Source: Candidatus Nitrosopumilus sp.
GTDB taxonomy: Archaea > Thermoproteota > Nitrososphaeria > Nitrososphaerales > Nitrosopumilaceae
Assembly (NCBI GenBank): GCA_013215285.1
Contig: JABSRD010000001.1
Span: forward strand, 692,815-756,814
DNA: 64,000 bases
Direction of reading: 5' to 3'
The notes beneath the pieces were generated by a model. That model saw nothing but the letters and a program-made list of their open reading frames with translations, made no database searches and was not told the DNA's origin. Positions 33,737 to 43,278 of this stretch are shown one piece after another. How positions within the stretch are numbered: the first letter of the stretch is position 1; every line of letters starts with the position of its first letter. The translations under genes and the position numbers were made by a program.

Positions 33737-35103
33737 TGCTTCTCACTCATGATGTTACCTAGTATATTCATTCCCTCAATCAGTGTTTTTTCATCCTGAC
33801 ACGCAGAAATCCTAATGAAATTTTTATAATTACCAAATCCTTCCCCTGGTGCTATTGCTAAACCTCTTTCAAGTGTACTATTGGCAAATTGAACCCCATC
33901 AAATCCTTCTTTATTTACACGTGCAAAAATGTACATTGCTCCATCTGGAATTTCAAAATCTAATCCAATTTCTTTCACTTTTTCTGCCAATATGTTTAGT
34001 CTGTTTTGTACTGTATTAGTATTATTGGACGTATCTGCTTCAAGTGCTTTCATGGCAACATATTGTATGGGTTCAGACACACTTGTTAGACACAATGCCT
34101 CTAATTTTGCCATTTTTTCAATAATTTTTGTATTAGCTATTCCATAACCTATCCTAAACCCTGTCATGGCATGAGATTTTGAAAATGATTGGGTAACAAT
34201 ACTTTTTTCATAATTATAACTTAGAATACTTTTCCAATCCTTTTTTGCATATTGGGAATAGATTTCATCACTTAACACATAGAGATTATTTTTCCTAGCT
34301 AGTTCAATGATGTTATCTTGTAATTTTTCGGGAAGAATTTTCCCTGTTGGATTGTTTGGATAGTTTAGTACAATCATTTTTGTGTTTGAATTAATTACAT
34401 TCTCTATTTGTTGTAATGATGGTTCCCATTTTTCTTCTAGAGTTGTATTGATAGTTCTAACTTTGATTCCTGCATTTAGCGCACAATCTTTGTATGCAGG
34501 CCATGCAGGTTCTATCACTATCATCTCATCTCCTGGATTCAAAAGTGTAGTAATTGCAGTAAAAATTGAAAATCTTGCACCTGGACTAACTATGATATTT
34601 TCTTGTGTGATGTTTACGTTAAATTTTTTTGAAACATATTTTACAAGTGCTTCTCTAAATGCTGGTACTCCTTTTACTTGACCGTACTTTAGAAATCCTT
34701 TATCAAATACCTCTTCTAATGCATCTTTCACAATTTGTGGGGGTAAAAAGTCAGGTTCTCCAACTTCCATGTGGATTATTTTTTCCCCTTGTTGTTCAAG
34801 TGATTTTGCTTTTAAGAAAATTGATAGATGTGTTTGTTTAATTGCTGATTGAACTTTTACTGATTCATTTAGTAAAAAATTTAAAAATTTTGTTGCAATT
34901 GATTCATCTAGTCCAATACTATTTCCTAATGAAATTACCTTATTTCGTAGATTATCCTCACGTGATTCATCAGTAATACCTTTACCGATATTTTTCTTCA
35001 CTTCTCCTATCTCTCTTGCAATATCTGTCCTGGTTTTTAGTAACTTTATCATCTCTAAAGTTACCTCATCCATTTTATTTCGGAGATTATTGATATCTGA
35101 CAT
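33733..35103 (-). CDS. Chorismate mutase - aminotransferase fusion
   Basis: 456 residues. Residues 1-85 are an AroQ-type chorismate mutase (INNLRNKMDEVTLEMIKLLK; DIAREIGEVKK). Residues 90-456 are a class I PLP aminotransferase with MEVGEPDFLPPQIV, NYPNNPTGKILP, and the Schiff-base lysine in QSFSKSHAMTGFRIGYG. Combining the two activities couples prephenate formation to transamination in Phe/Tyr synthesis. Lies between aroC (1 bp gap) and tyrA (4-bp overlap). Confidence 0.93.
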   Translation of the reverse strand: MSDINNLRNKMDEVTLEMIKLLKTRTDIAREIGEVKKNIGKGITDESREDNLRNKVISLGNSIGLDESIATKFLNFLLNESVKVQSAIKQTHLSIFLKAKSLEQQGEKIIHMEVGEPDFLPPQIVKDALEEVFDKGFLKYGQVKGVPAFREALVKYVSKKFNVNITQENIIVSPGARFSIFTAITTLLNPGDEMIVIEPAWPAYKDCALNAGIKVRTINTTLEEKWEPSLQQIENVINSNTKMIVLNYPNNPTGKILPEKLQDNIIELARKNNLYVLSDEIYSQYAKKDWKSILSYNYEKSIVTQSFSKSHAMTGFRIGYGIANTKIIEKMAKLEALCLTSVSEPIQYVAMKALEADTSNNTNTVQNRLNILAEKVKEIGLDFEIPDGAMYIFARVNKEGFDGVQFANSTLERGLAIAPGEGFGNYKNFIRISACQDEKTLIEGMNILGNIMSEKQ

Positions 35104-35104
35104 C

Positions 35105-36202
35105 TTACAAAGTGGGTTTAATTGCTCCTGCCAGGAGTGCGTGATCTGCTATGGTCAAGGCTACAAGTGAATCTACTACTGGTGGTGCTCTTGGCACTAC
35201 ACATGGATCGTGTCTTCCCTTAACTTGAAGAATTGTCTCTTTTTTTGTTTTAATATCAACTGTACTTTGTTTTTGTGCAATTGATGATGCTGGTTTGAAT
35301 GCAATTCTCATAGTGATTGGCATTCCATTTGAAATCCCTCCAAGAATACCTCCAGAATTATTTGTTTTTGTAATTATTTTTCCTTTCTTAACTGTATACA
35401 AGTCATTATTTTCAGAACCAAAAAGTTCTGATCCTCTAAACCCTGAACCAAATTCAACACCCTTTACAGATGGAATAGAAAAAATTGCTTTACTCAAATC
35501 TGATTCCAATGAGCCAAAAATTGGTTCTCCTAAACCAACTGGAATATTTGTTGTAACTGATTCAATAATCCCGCCAAGAGAATCTCCTTTCTTTTTAGCA
35601 TCTAAAATACTTGCCCTCATCATTTTTGCAGTATTATTTTCAGGACATCTAACTTCATTTTTGTAAATTGAATTAATCATTTTATCATTGAATTCACTTT
35701 TCATCTTTATTTTTCCAATTTGTGATGTAAATGAATGTGTTTCAATTCCTAATGTAACTTTGAGTAATTTCCTAGCAATAGCTCCGCCCATGACATGAGT
35801 TGCAGTTAATCTTCCTGAGAATCTACCTCCACCTCTATAATCATTATAGTGATTGTATTTTACCATGGCTGGATAATCTGAATGACCTGGTCTTAGTTTT
35901 GTTTTCAAATTTTCATAATCTTTTGATTTTTGATCACTATTACAAATCACCATTGTTATTGGAGCACCTGTGGTATATCCTCTAAATACTCCTGAAATAA
36001 TTTCTACGATATCCCCTTCTTTTCTTTGTGTTGAGATGATATTTTGACCTGGTCTTCTTTGATTCAGCATTACTTGGATATCTTTTTCATCAATTTCTAA
36101 TCCTGCAGGACATCCATCTAACACTGTACCAATTGATTTTCCATGACTTTCACCAAAACTTGTTAAAACAAGACGCTGACCAATAGAACTTCCCGGCAAC
36201 AT
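35105..36202 (-). CDS. aroC: Chorismate synthase
   Basis: 365 residues. Signatures are SFGESHGKSIGTVLDGCPAG near the N-terminus, the central YRGGGRFSGRLTATHVMGGAIA, and RHDPCVVPRAPPVVDSLVAL at the C-terminus. FMN-dependent elimination of EPSP phosphate to chorismate. A 327-bp AT-rich gap separates it from aroA upstream, so it may have its own promoter. Confidence 0.97.
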   Translation of the reverse strand: MLPGSSIGQRLVLTSFGESHGKSIGTVLDGCPAGLEIDEKDIQVMLNQRRPGQNIISTQRKEGDIVEIISGVFRGYTTGAPITMVICNSDQKSKDYENLKTKLRPGHSDYPAMVKYNHYNDYRGGGRFSGRLTATHVMGGAIARKLLKVTLGIETHSFTSQIGKIKMKSEFNDKMINSIYKNEVRCPENNTAKMMRASILDAKKKGDSLGGIIESVTTNIPVGLGEPIFGSLESDLSKAIFSIPSVKGVEFGSGFRGSELFGSENNDLYTVKKGKIITKTNNSGGILGGISNGMPITMRIAFKPASSIAQKQSTVDIKTKKETILQVKGRHDPCVVPRAPPVVDSLVALTIADHALLAGAIKPTL

Positions 36203-36529
36203 ACTATCAAAGTTAAACGATGTTTATAATTCCTCATTCTGTTTTTTTAAGCTCTTATTGTGGTTTCAATTAATTCTCAATAGTTAATTACGTATGATTG
36301 AAAATTATAATATTATTGATAATTATATGAAATAATTATAATATAATATTAAATATCATAATATTATATATTATATATGAATAAAAGCGCAAATTTTAAC
36401 CCATAATTTGCGCAGCTCTGCGAAAATGACATGTTATCAACGCAAAAGCGTTGTGGGTGAGGAGAATGCTTTTCACTCTATACAGGGTCGCGCCTTTTAT
36501 CACATTAGTTGATTTTTTTAAAAATTATT
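36203..36529. other. Non-coding gap inside the aro cluster
   Basis: Holds an almost pure A/T stretch (about 36295-36385) and then a sharply GC-richer block with hairpins (see the RNA candidate at 36387-36500), ending in a T7 run near 36512. No open frame of note. The A/T tract could carry promoters for both aroC (minus) and the RNA (plus). Confidence 0.6.
36387..36500 (+). ncRNA. Candidate structured RNA between aroC and aroA
   Basis: A perfect 9-bp hairpin GCGCAAATT (36387-36395) / AATTTGCGC (36405-36413) has a 9-nt loop. It is followed by CAACGC (36438-36443) / GCGTTG (36448-36453) closing an AAAA tetraloop, and by GC-rich sequence ending GGGTCGCGCC. TATATATG lies just upstream and a T7 run follows near 36512, which favours plus-strand transcription. 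Ends are approximate and function is unknown. Confidence 0.5.
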
Positions 36530-37798
36530 TTACTGAACTATAATTTTTGCACCAAGGCGATTCATTTCTTCTATAAAATTCGGATATGACACTTTGACTG
36601 ATTCAGGATCTGTAACAGTACAATTTCCAATATACATTCCAGCTATACAAAATGCCATGAATAATCTATGATCATTTTCAGAATTTAATTTAGCACTAGT
36701 CAAATTTTCTGATGATTCTAAAATTAATCCATCTTCTTTCTCTTCAACTTTAATTCCAAGTTTTACAAGTTCTCTTGAGATAATTGCAATTCTATCTGTT
36801 TCTTTTAGTCTTGCATGTTTTACATTTACTATTTCAATTGGACTAGATGTGTTTAATGATAATATTGCAAGTGGTGGAAGAATGTCTGGCGAATTACTCA
36901 AATCAAATTTTCCACCCTTTAATTTTTCAGGAGATTTTATTTTAATTTCATCATCATTAATAATCACCGTTACCCCCATCTGTTCTAAAATATCTATGAA
37001 AACTTCATCACCTTGTGGCAAGTCTCCCATACTACCTTTGATTATAACTTCTTCTCCATTAAGTACTGCAGCTGATAAAAGTAATGCAAGACTTGAAAAA
37101 TCAATTGGGATTGTAAATGTAGTATTTTTATAGATTTGTGGTGTTATGTTGTATCTTTTGTATGGGATTAATGTTTGAACAGTTACTCCAAATTTTCTCA
37201 TGGTAGCAATTGTTGCATCAAGATATGGTTTTGAAACTAAATTTCCCTCTATTGTTATATTGATACCGTTATTTGTTAATGGTGCACTAATTAATAACGC
37301 TGAAACAAATTGACTAGAAAAATTTCCCGGAATTGTTACATCTCCCCCTAAAATTTTTCCTTTGATTTTGATTGGTGGCTTTCCGTCTGTGGAACTACAT
37401 TGTGCCCCTATACTTGATAGTGCATCTAAAAGTGGTTTCATAGGTCTTTTCTGTAAACTAGAATCTCCAGTGAGTGTAATCTCTTGAGAAAATAAACTGG
37501 CAATACCTGATGCAATTCTAATCGTTGTTCCAGAATTTTCTGTATTAATTTCAGGTACATTAGTACCTAATTTTATTGGATTTTTGACAATAATTGACAA
37601 ACCTTTGATTTCTATTTCAGCTCCAAATTTTTTACAAGCCTCAATAGTTGCAAAAGTATCTGCTGATAATAACACATTATCCACTTTACTATTATTTCCA
37701 GCAAGAGATGCAAGAAAGATTGCTCTATGTGTATAACTTTTGTTTGGAGGACAAACTACTTGCCCTGAAATCTTTGATTTTTCAACTTTACAACTCAT
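36530..37798 (-). CDS. aroA: 3-phosphoshikimate 1-carboxyvinyltransferase (EPSP synthase)
   Basis: 422 residues. Features are CPPNKSYTHRAIFLASLAG near the N-terminus, NSGTTIRIASGI, SLQKRPMKPLLDAL, GNFSSQFVSALLI and KVSYPNFIEEMNRLGA at the end. Transfers enolpyruvate to shikimate-3-phosphate. Starts 11 bp inside the end of the shikimate kinase gene, so the order of transcription follows the pathway. Confidence 0.96.
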   Translation of the reverse strand: MSCKVEKSKISGQVVCPPNKSYTHRAIFLASLAGNNSKVDNVLLSADTFATIEACKKFGAEIEIKGLSIIVKNPIKLGTNVPEINTENSGTTIRIASGIASLFSQEITLTGDSSLQKRPMKPLLDALSSIGAQCSSTDGKPPIKIKGKILGGDVTIPGNFSSQFVSALLISAPLTNNGINITIEGNLVSKPYLDATIATMRKFGVTVQTLIPYKRYNITPQIYKNTTFTIPIDFSSLALLLSAAVLNGEEVIIKGSMGDLPQGDEVFIDILEQMGVTVIINDDEIKIKSPEKLKGGKFDLSNSPDILPPLAILSLNTSSPIEIVNVKHARLKETDRIAIISRELVKLGIKVEEKEDGLILESSENLTSAKLNSENDHRLFMAFCIAGMYIGNCTVTDPESVKVSYPNFIEEMNRLGAKIIVQ

Positions 37799-38645
37799 GT
37801 ACTTCGGCCTTCTTGTTGTTGATTTTTGAAATAATTATATTTCCTTCTAATGTCGCAAATACTTTTTTTATATTTGCTTCATTCTCTTTTTTTGTTATTG
37901 CTGCAATAGCTGGACCATTCCCAGAAACTGATGCACCAAGTGCGCCTTTTTCAATTAAAGTTGTAATGATTTTAGAATCTGAATTTAGAATTGATGCTGT
38001 TGCTAATCCATTAATTATCATTGCTTCCCAATAACTTTCTTTTCTTGCTAATTCCCACGCATTATCAAATATTGCTGAGAGAACCTTCAGATTTTTTAGA
38101 TTTCCTCTTTTTCTATTTTTTGGGATAAAAATTACTGCGATTAAATTAGTTGGAGCTTTTTGGAACTGGATTCGTTTTCGCTTTGCATTGTCTGTAACAT
38201 TAAATCCACCATAGTAACATGAACATGCATCATCATATGCACCTGTAATGCTTACTCTTGATTCAATTGATGCTTCAACCCCTGCTAGTAAAATTTGCTG
38301 ATCTGTAAATTTTGGTTTGAAAATCTTTGCACATGCTAATACTACTGCAGATGAAATTGCACTAGAACTTTTGAGCCCATACCCTGTTGGAATTTCAGAA
38401 TCAAGTGTAATTGTAATTTTGTTTTTCTCCAAATCTTTTTTTGAAATAACTTTCTCGACTGTTTTGTTGATTAATCGTGAACTAATACTCTTATTTTTAG
38501 ACTGTATTGTAATTCCCTTACCTGGACTAGTTTCAACTATTGCCTCAACTTTTAGTGATATTCCTAAAGTTGCACCTTTTTGATTGGCAATTGCATTTAC
38601 TAGAGAAATTGCCCCATGGACTGTAGCCTTTGCTTTTGCCATCAA
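37788..38645 (-). CDS. Archaeal shikimate kinase (GHMP kinase family)
   Basis: 285 residues. The GHMP phosphate loop is DSEIPTGYGLKSSSAISSAVVLA, the N-terminus carries HGAISLVNAIANQKGATLGI, and the C-terminal motif is GALGASVSGNGPAIAAI. This is the archaeal replacement of bacterial AroK, phosphorylating shikimate. Neighbours aroE (4-bp overlap) and aroA (11-bp overlap) support the assignment over homoserine or mevalonate kinase. Confidence 0.93.
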   Translation of the reverse strand: MMAKAKATVHGAISLVNAIANQKGATLGISLKVEAIVETSPGKGITIQSKNKSISSRLINKTVEKVISKKDLEKNKITITLDSEIPTGYGLKSSSAISSAVVLACAKIFKPKFTDQQILLAGVEASIESRVSITGAYDDACSCYYGGFNVTDNAKRKRIQFQKAPTNLIAVIFIPKNRKRGNLKNLKVLSAIFDNAWELARKESYWEAMIINGLATASILNSDSKIITTLIEKGALGASVSGNGPAIAAITKKENEANIKKVFATLEGNIIISKINNKKAEVHEL

Positions 38646-39463
38646 AATCCTCCTAGCAACGCTTTTTTCATGGCATTATATGGTGCTTCCATATTATGCC
38701 AAATCTCAAAAGATCTTACTGCTTGACCTAAAAGCATCTCATAACCAAAAATAACAATTGAATCATTATCTTTTGCTTTTTTAATAAAATCTGTATTCAT
38801 TGGCATGTATACAATATCATATACAATTGTTTTTTCATTAATTCCATCTAATGAGATGGGGCTTGGCTCATTTCTTAGTCCTACTGATGTGGCATTAACA
38901 ATAATGTCATAATCTTTTGCAGAATCATTTACATCTTCAATTTTAATTGCATTTGAATTTAATCCGACCTTTTTTGAAAACTCTGAAAGACTTTTGGCAT
39001 TTTCTAGAGTTCTATTTGCTATAGTTACACTACCTGCTTTTTCTTTTGCAAATCCTGCAACTATTGCCCTTGCAGCTCCTCCAGCTCCGAGAAGAAGAAC
39101 TTTGGTATTTGCAATGTTTAATTTTTTTTCCTTGAAAGGTTCTAAAAAACCATCCATATCGGTATTGTATCCTTTAAAAATCCCTTCTTTGTTTGATACC
39201 GTGTTCACTGCACCAATTACACTACATGATTCGTCAATTCTATCAAGATACTTCATCATTTCAATTTTATGTGGAATTGTAACGTTGAACCCATCTATTT
39301 TTATTTTTTTTAATCCTTCAAGCCCTCCTGCTAATTCTCCTTTAGGAATTCTAAAAGCAATGTATGAGGAATCTAAATCTAATTCTCTAAATGCTGCACT
39401 ATGAATATTTGGAGATAATGAATGATCAATTGGATCTCCAATTACTGCAAATGATTTTCCCAT
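38642..39463 (-). CDS. aroE: Shikimate dehydrogenase
   Basis: 273 residues. N-terminal substrate domain has IGDPIDHSLSPNIHSAAF and FNVTIPHKIEMMKYLDRID with the catalytic lysine. The cofactor domain has LLLGAGGAARAIVAGFA and NRTLENAKSLSE. Reduces 3-dehydroshikimate with NADPH. Four-base overlap with the shikimate kinase gene; 50 bp after aroD. Confidence 0.96.
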   Translation of the reverse strand: MGKSFAVIGDPIDHSLSPNIHSAAFRELDLDSSYIAFRIPKGELAGGLEGLKKIKIDGFNVTIPHKIEMMKYLDRIDESCSVIGAVNTVSNKEGIFKGYNTDMDGFLEPFKEKKLNIANTKVLLLGAGGAARAIVAGFAKEKAGSVTIANRTLENAKSLSEFSKKVGLNSNAIKIEDVNDSAKDYDIIVNATSVGLRNEPSPISLDGINEKTIVYDIVYMPMNTDFIKKAKDNDSIVIFGYEMLLGQAVRSFEIWHNMEAPYNAMKKALLGGF

Positions 39464-39513
39464 CTTCTTTTTCTGAGTAACATGATTGATTTAAACTCTC
39501 AACTGAAATTTGT

Positions 39514-40185
39514 TTATTTTTTTAGATTTGTAATTTTTTTTACTTCATCAACACTAAACTGACCTGCTGCAATTGCTTTTCCTAATGAAACGTATGTGTA
39601 TGGACTGCCCAAATACAGGCACAAAATCCTTGAAATTCTACCAAAATCCCCCATTGCAAATGATATTAGATTGTTTTTTCCTTTTTTACTGTACAATTCA
39701 AGCATTCTAGTAGAGTCATCAGTTGATTTTGCAGTACTTACAATTTTTACATTTGATGAAAATTTACTCATTTGATTTATTTTCTTTTTTAATTCTGTGG
39801 AATTTGGTGTTTTTTTAAAGTCGTGCCATGATACAAGTAAGTTTGTCTTTGTTGATTTTAGATATTTTACTAGTGATGAATTTTTCTTTAGTGTATTAAA
39901 TTCGATATCTAGTAAAAATGGATTGTATTCTGCAATTAATTTTATGATTGCAATTCTTTCTTTTTCTTTTCCTAAAAATTTACCTCCTTCTGTATTTGGT
40001 CTTAAAGTACACACAATTTTGTTTAGATCTTTTTTAATAATCTCTAATGCATCTGGAATTTGTTCTATTTTTAAAAAATCAAATCTTACTTCTACATAAT
40101 CTGATTTTTTTAGTGCAATTTTTAATACTTGTTTTAGTTTTTGTGGTGTTTTTTCTGCAATGGATACACAAGTTTTGTATTTCAT
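39514..40185 (-). CDS. aroD: 3-dehydroquinate dehydratase, type I
   Basis: 223 residues of the class I Schiff-base type. YVEVRFDFLKIEQIPDAL carries the conserved substrate arginine/aspartate region, LVSWHDFKKTP the catalytic histidine and VKIVSTAKSTDDS the Schiff-base lysine. Dehydrates 3-dehydroquinate to 3-dehydroshikimate. Its start overlaps the DHQ synthase stop by four bases. Confidence 0.94.
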   Translation of the reverse strand: MKYKTCVSIAEKTPQKLKQVLKIALKKSDYVEVRFDFLKIEQIPDALEIIKKDLNKIVCTLRPNTEGGKFLGKEKERIAIIKLIAEYNPFLLDIEFNTLKKNSSLVKYLKSTKTNLLVSWHDFKKTPNSTELKKKINQMSKFSSNVKIVSTAKSTDDSTRMLELYSKKGKNNLISFAMGDFGRISRILCLYLGSPYTYVSLGKAIAAGQFSVDEVKKITNLKK

Positions 40186-41243
40186 TTTTCTAGTATGTAT
40201 TCGTCTGAAACTTCCATTCCAAAATGTCTACCTGTTGCAGGTTTTGCATGGACCATCACAGTATCCCCTTTCTTTAGATGTGTGACAGATACTAGTTGTC
40301 CATTTGATTTTACAAATCTAATTGTTTCTGCATCCTGTGCAATAATTCCACCTATTTCTCCACCTGCTGATGCTTTAATCATTAACATTGGTCTTCGTTC
40401 AATCTTTGATCTACCTACAGTCACTCTTCTTGCTTTTCCTTTAGAATTAAGAATTAATACCTCAGAACCTGTTTCTATTTCTGAAAGATAGTTAGTTGTA
40501 CCATCTGGTGATAATGTATAGCAGTGAACTGCACCTGCATTAACTCTAAATGGTCTTGGAGATGTAAATGATGATCCTACAGATTCATTATGAACTAAAA
40601 ACAAAAAGTTTGATCTATTCCCAATTAACATTCCTTCTCCTTTGTGAAGCATTGATGCAGTATCTACACAAACTCGTTCACCGTCTCCCACTTCTTTAAT
40701 TTCGATAATTTTGGCAGGTTTCATATCGAAACTTTTTGTTCCTAGGTATACCATTGCTTCTCTTACTTCGTTAATTGTTGATGCATTGAAAATTACCCCA
40801 TCCACCCCAACTTCTAAAATTGAAAACATTTTTCTTACTTCTTTAGGTGTTCTTGCAATTGCAAAAATTTTGGTATGAATTTTGTGAAGTTTAGCTATGA
40901 TATTTTCTAGTGGAATTATTTTCCAATCTTTCACTTCAATTATCACAAAGTCTAATCCTTTTTTTGCAGCAGAAAGAATATTTTCAATATCTGAATTTGA
41001 TAATACTTGGAACTTTCTTCCTATTTTAGCACCTTTTGGTTTAGTTGCTTTTTCTTTTTCAAGTACTACATATTTTGCAGCACTAGAAGGAAAAACTGTT
41101 TGTAATTTTGTTTTAATTTTCCCTAATTTTTTTGGATCAACGTATACCATTTTAATTCCCTCATCTTCTAATTGAGGAATAAATTTGGTTAATTGTGCCT
41201 GAGATACTTTGGGTGAAATTATTAATTCTCTTGTTTTACTCAA
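40182..41243 (-). CDS. 3-dehydroquinate synthase II (archaeal AroB')
   Basis: 353 residues. Archaeal-type DHQ synthase, unrelated to bacterial AroB. Matching blocks are FVIIEVKDWKIIPLENIIA, GVDGVIFNASTINEVREAMV, KIIEIKEVGDGERVCVDTAS, and VGSSFTSPRPFRVNAGAVHC. Oxidatively deaminates and cyclises 2-amino-3,7-dideoxy-heptulosonate. Overlaps the ADH synthase stop by 8 bp, giving the usual archaeal pair. Confidence 0.95.
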   Translation of the reverse strand: MSKTRELIISPKVSQAQLTKFIPQLEDEGIKMVYVDPKKLGKIKTKLQTVFPSSAAKYVVLEKEKATKPKGAKIGRKFQVLSNSDIENILSAAKKGLDFVIIEVKDWKIIPLENIIAKLHKIHTKIFAIARTPKEVRKMFSILEVGVDGVIFNASTINEVREAMVYLGTKSFDMKPAKIIEIKEVGDGERVCVDTASMLHKGEGMLIGNRSNFLFLVHNESVGSSFTSPRPFRVNAGAVHCYTLSPDGTTNYLSEIETGSEVLILNSKGKARRVTVGRSKIERRPMLMIKASAGGEIGGIIAQDAETIRFVKSNGQLVSVTHLKKGDTVMVHAKPATGRHFGMEVSDEYILEK

Positions 41244-42018
41244 TTTTTTTCATTGCTTCCTTTGCTGTACCTTTTCTAAAAATAATTTCAGCCAATGCTG
41301 CTACCATTTTTTCCGGTGTTTTATGTGCAAAGATGTTTCTACCATATGTGACACCTTTAGCTCCTGCAGTCATGGCGTCTTCAGTCATTTGAAGAATATC
41401 TAAATCTGTTTTTGCTTTAGGTCCACCTGCAATTACAATTGGCACTGGTGTACTCTTTACAATTTTTGCAAATGAATCAATGTCTCCTGTGTATAGTGTC
41501 TTAACAATATCTGCACCGCATTCTGCACCAATTCTTGCAACATGTGCAACAATTTCAGGATCATGTGGGTCTTTGATATTTTCTCCTCTTGGATACATCA
41601 TTGTTAATAGTGGCATTCCCCATCTATGACATTGGTCTGCAGTCATTCCAAGTTGTTCTAACATTTCTGGTTCTTCTTTACCGCCAATGTTGATGTGTAA
41701 TGAAATTCCATCTGCCCCCATTGCAACAGCTTCTTTTACTGTTCCTGTAAGCATTTTGCGGTTAGGTGATAATGATAAAATTGTGCTACTTGAAAAATGA
41801 ACTAAAATACCGATTTTAGTTGGTTTAGGTAATGTTTTTAGAATTCCTTTATTGATAATTACACTTGTAAGACCGTGCCCTTCACATTTGTAAATAGTAG
41901 ATGCTGGATCTTCAAGACCTTCAATAGGTCCATTTGAAATTCCATGATCCATTGGAATACAAAGCATTTTTCCCTTTCTGAGAATTCGATTAAGTCTAAT
42001 TTGGTTACCTGATACCAT
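41236..42018 (-). CDS. 2-amino-3,7-dideoxy-D-threo-hept-6-ulosonate synthase
   Basis: 260 residues of the class I aldolase family used by archaea to begin aromatic synthesis from aspartate semialdehyde and a hexose-derived ketoaldehyde. Features are [43 protein letters not shown] with the Schiff-base lysine, and [13 protein letters not shown]. First gene of the minus-strand aro cluster, directly before AroB'. Confidence 0.94.
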   Translation of the reverse strand: MVSGNQIRLNRILRKGKMLCIPMDHGISNGPIEGLEDPASTIYKCEGHGLTSVIINKGILKTLPKPTKIGILVHFSSSTILSLSPNRKMLTGTVKEAVAMGADGISLHINIGGKEEPEMLEQLGMTADQCHRWGMPLLTMMYPRGENIKDPHDPEIVAHVARIGAECGADIVKTLYTGDIDSFAKIVKSTPVPIVIAGGPKAKTDLDILQMTEDAMTAGAKGVTYGRNIFAHKTPEKMVAALAEIIFRKGTAKEAMKKIE

Positions 42019-42159
42019 AAGTTGATCTCATTTTTGTGCCCTACTTAAAAATAACGTGAATGGTTTTACTTTAATTCCCTAAAAATTGAGCCCAATGCCC
42101 AAATTTTGTAAATCCTTTCTGTCAAGAAATAAATAGAAATCAAAAAGGATGAGAAATAA

Positions 42160-43278
42160 TTGAGCCAAACAACAGAACAGATACAAAAAAGTGATATTCG
42201 TGATATTTTAGAAAATTCTCTTAACGGTCAGAGACCTAGTCCTGAAGATTGTTTGAGACTTTTAGAGTCTGATGATGTTCAACTTATGGGACTTGTTTCT
42301 GGACATTTAACAAAAAAACAATTTGGGAAAAAAGCATCTTTCATCAATAATATTATTCTCAATTACACCAATGTTTGTATCACTGATTGTAAATTCTGTG
42401 CATTTTACAGATCACCTGGTGCAGAAGATTCGTACACACTAACTCTTGATCAAATTGAATCTAGAGTAAAGACTGCATCTGAGATGTTCAAAATTCGTCA
42501 AGTTTTGATTCAAGGTGGGCATAACCCAAATTTGAAAATTGAATATTATGAAGATGCATTTAGTATGATTCGAGATAAATTTCCACTAGTTGGAATTCAT
42601 GGCTTATCTACATCTGAAATAGATATGATTGCAAGAGTTGAGAAATCCTCTACAAAAGAAATTTTATCTAGATTAAAGGATGCTGGATTACAATCAATGC
42701 CAGGAGCTGGAGCTGAAATATTAGTTGATTCAGTTAAAGATGTTATCAGTCCAAAGAAAATTTCTAGTGCTGATTGGATTAGAATTATGGATGAATCACA
42801 TTCGCTTGGCATTCCATCTTCTGCAACAATGATGTATGGTCATGTGGAAAATAATAATGACATTGTTAATCACTTTTTTAAACTTGTAAAACTACAAGAA
42901 AAAACTAAAGGCTTCATGGCATTCATTCCTTGGAATTTTGAACCAAATAATACTTTGATGCAAGAAGAAGGATTAGTTGAATCGGGCTCTGGTGGAGTGC
43001 AACTTTTGAAAATGATTGCAATTTCTAGACTAATTTTTAATGACTCGATTCCTCATATTCAATCTTCGTGGCTAACAAATGGAGTTGGAATGGCTCAACT
43101 TGCTTTACAATATGGTGCTGATGATTTTGGTGGAACTCTAATTGGTGAAGAGGTTGTTTCATGTACTGGTGCTCGTTCTACTGAACTAACTGATAAAAAA
43201 ATCATTGATGCTATTCACCAAATTGGTTTTACTGTAGAAGAGAGAGATAATTTCTACAATCCTATTAGTATCTCATAG
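42160..43278 (+). CDS. mqnC: Cyclic dehypoxanthinyl futalosine synthase-like radical SAM enzyme (MqnC)
   Basis: 372 residues from a TTG with a purine-rich GGATGAG upstream. The radical SAM cluster motif is CITDCKFCAF (Cx3Cx2C). Downstream blocks RQVLIQGGHNPNLKIEYYED, PGAGAEILVDSVKDVISPKK and FMAFIPWNFEPNNT match MqnC more closely than CofH or MqnE. MqnC cyclises dehypoxanthinyl futalosine in the futalosine menaquinone route. It converges on, and overlaps by 6 bp, a UbiD-like gene. Confidence 0.87.
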   Translation: MSQTTEQIQKSDIRDILENSLNGQRPSPEDCLRLLESDDVQLMGLVSGHLTKKQFGKKASFINNIILNYTNVCITDCKFCAFYRSPGAEDSYTLTLDQIESRVKTASEMFKIRQVLIQGGHNPNLKIEYYEDAFSMIRDKFPLVGIHGLSTSEIDMIARVEKSSTKEILSRLKDAGLQSMPGAGAEILVDSVKDVISPKKISSADWIRIMDESHSLGIPSSATMMYGHVENNNDIVNHFFKLVKLQEKTKGFMAFIPWNFEPNNTLMQEEGLVESGSGGVQLLKMIAISRLIFNDSIPHIQSSWLTNGVGMAQLALQYGADDFGGTLIGEEVVSCTGARSTELTDKKIIDAIHQIGFTVEERDNFYNPISIS

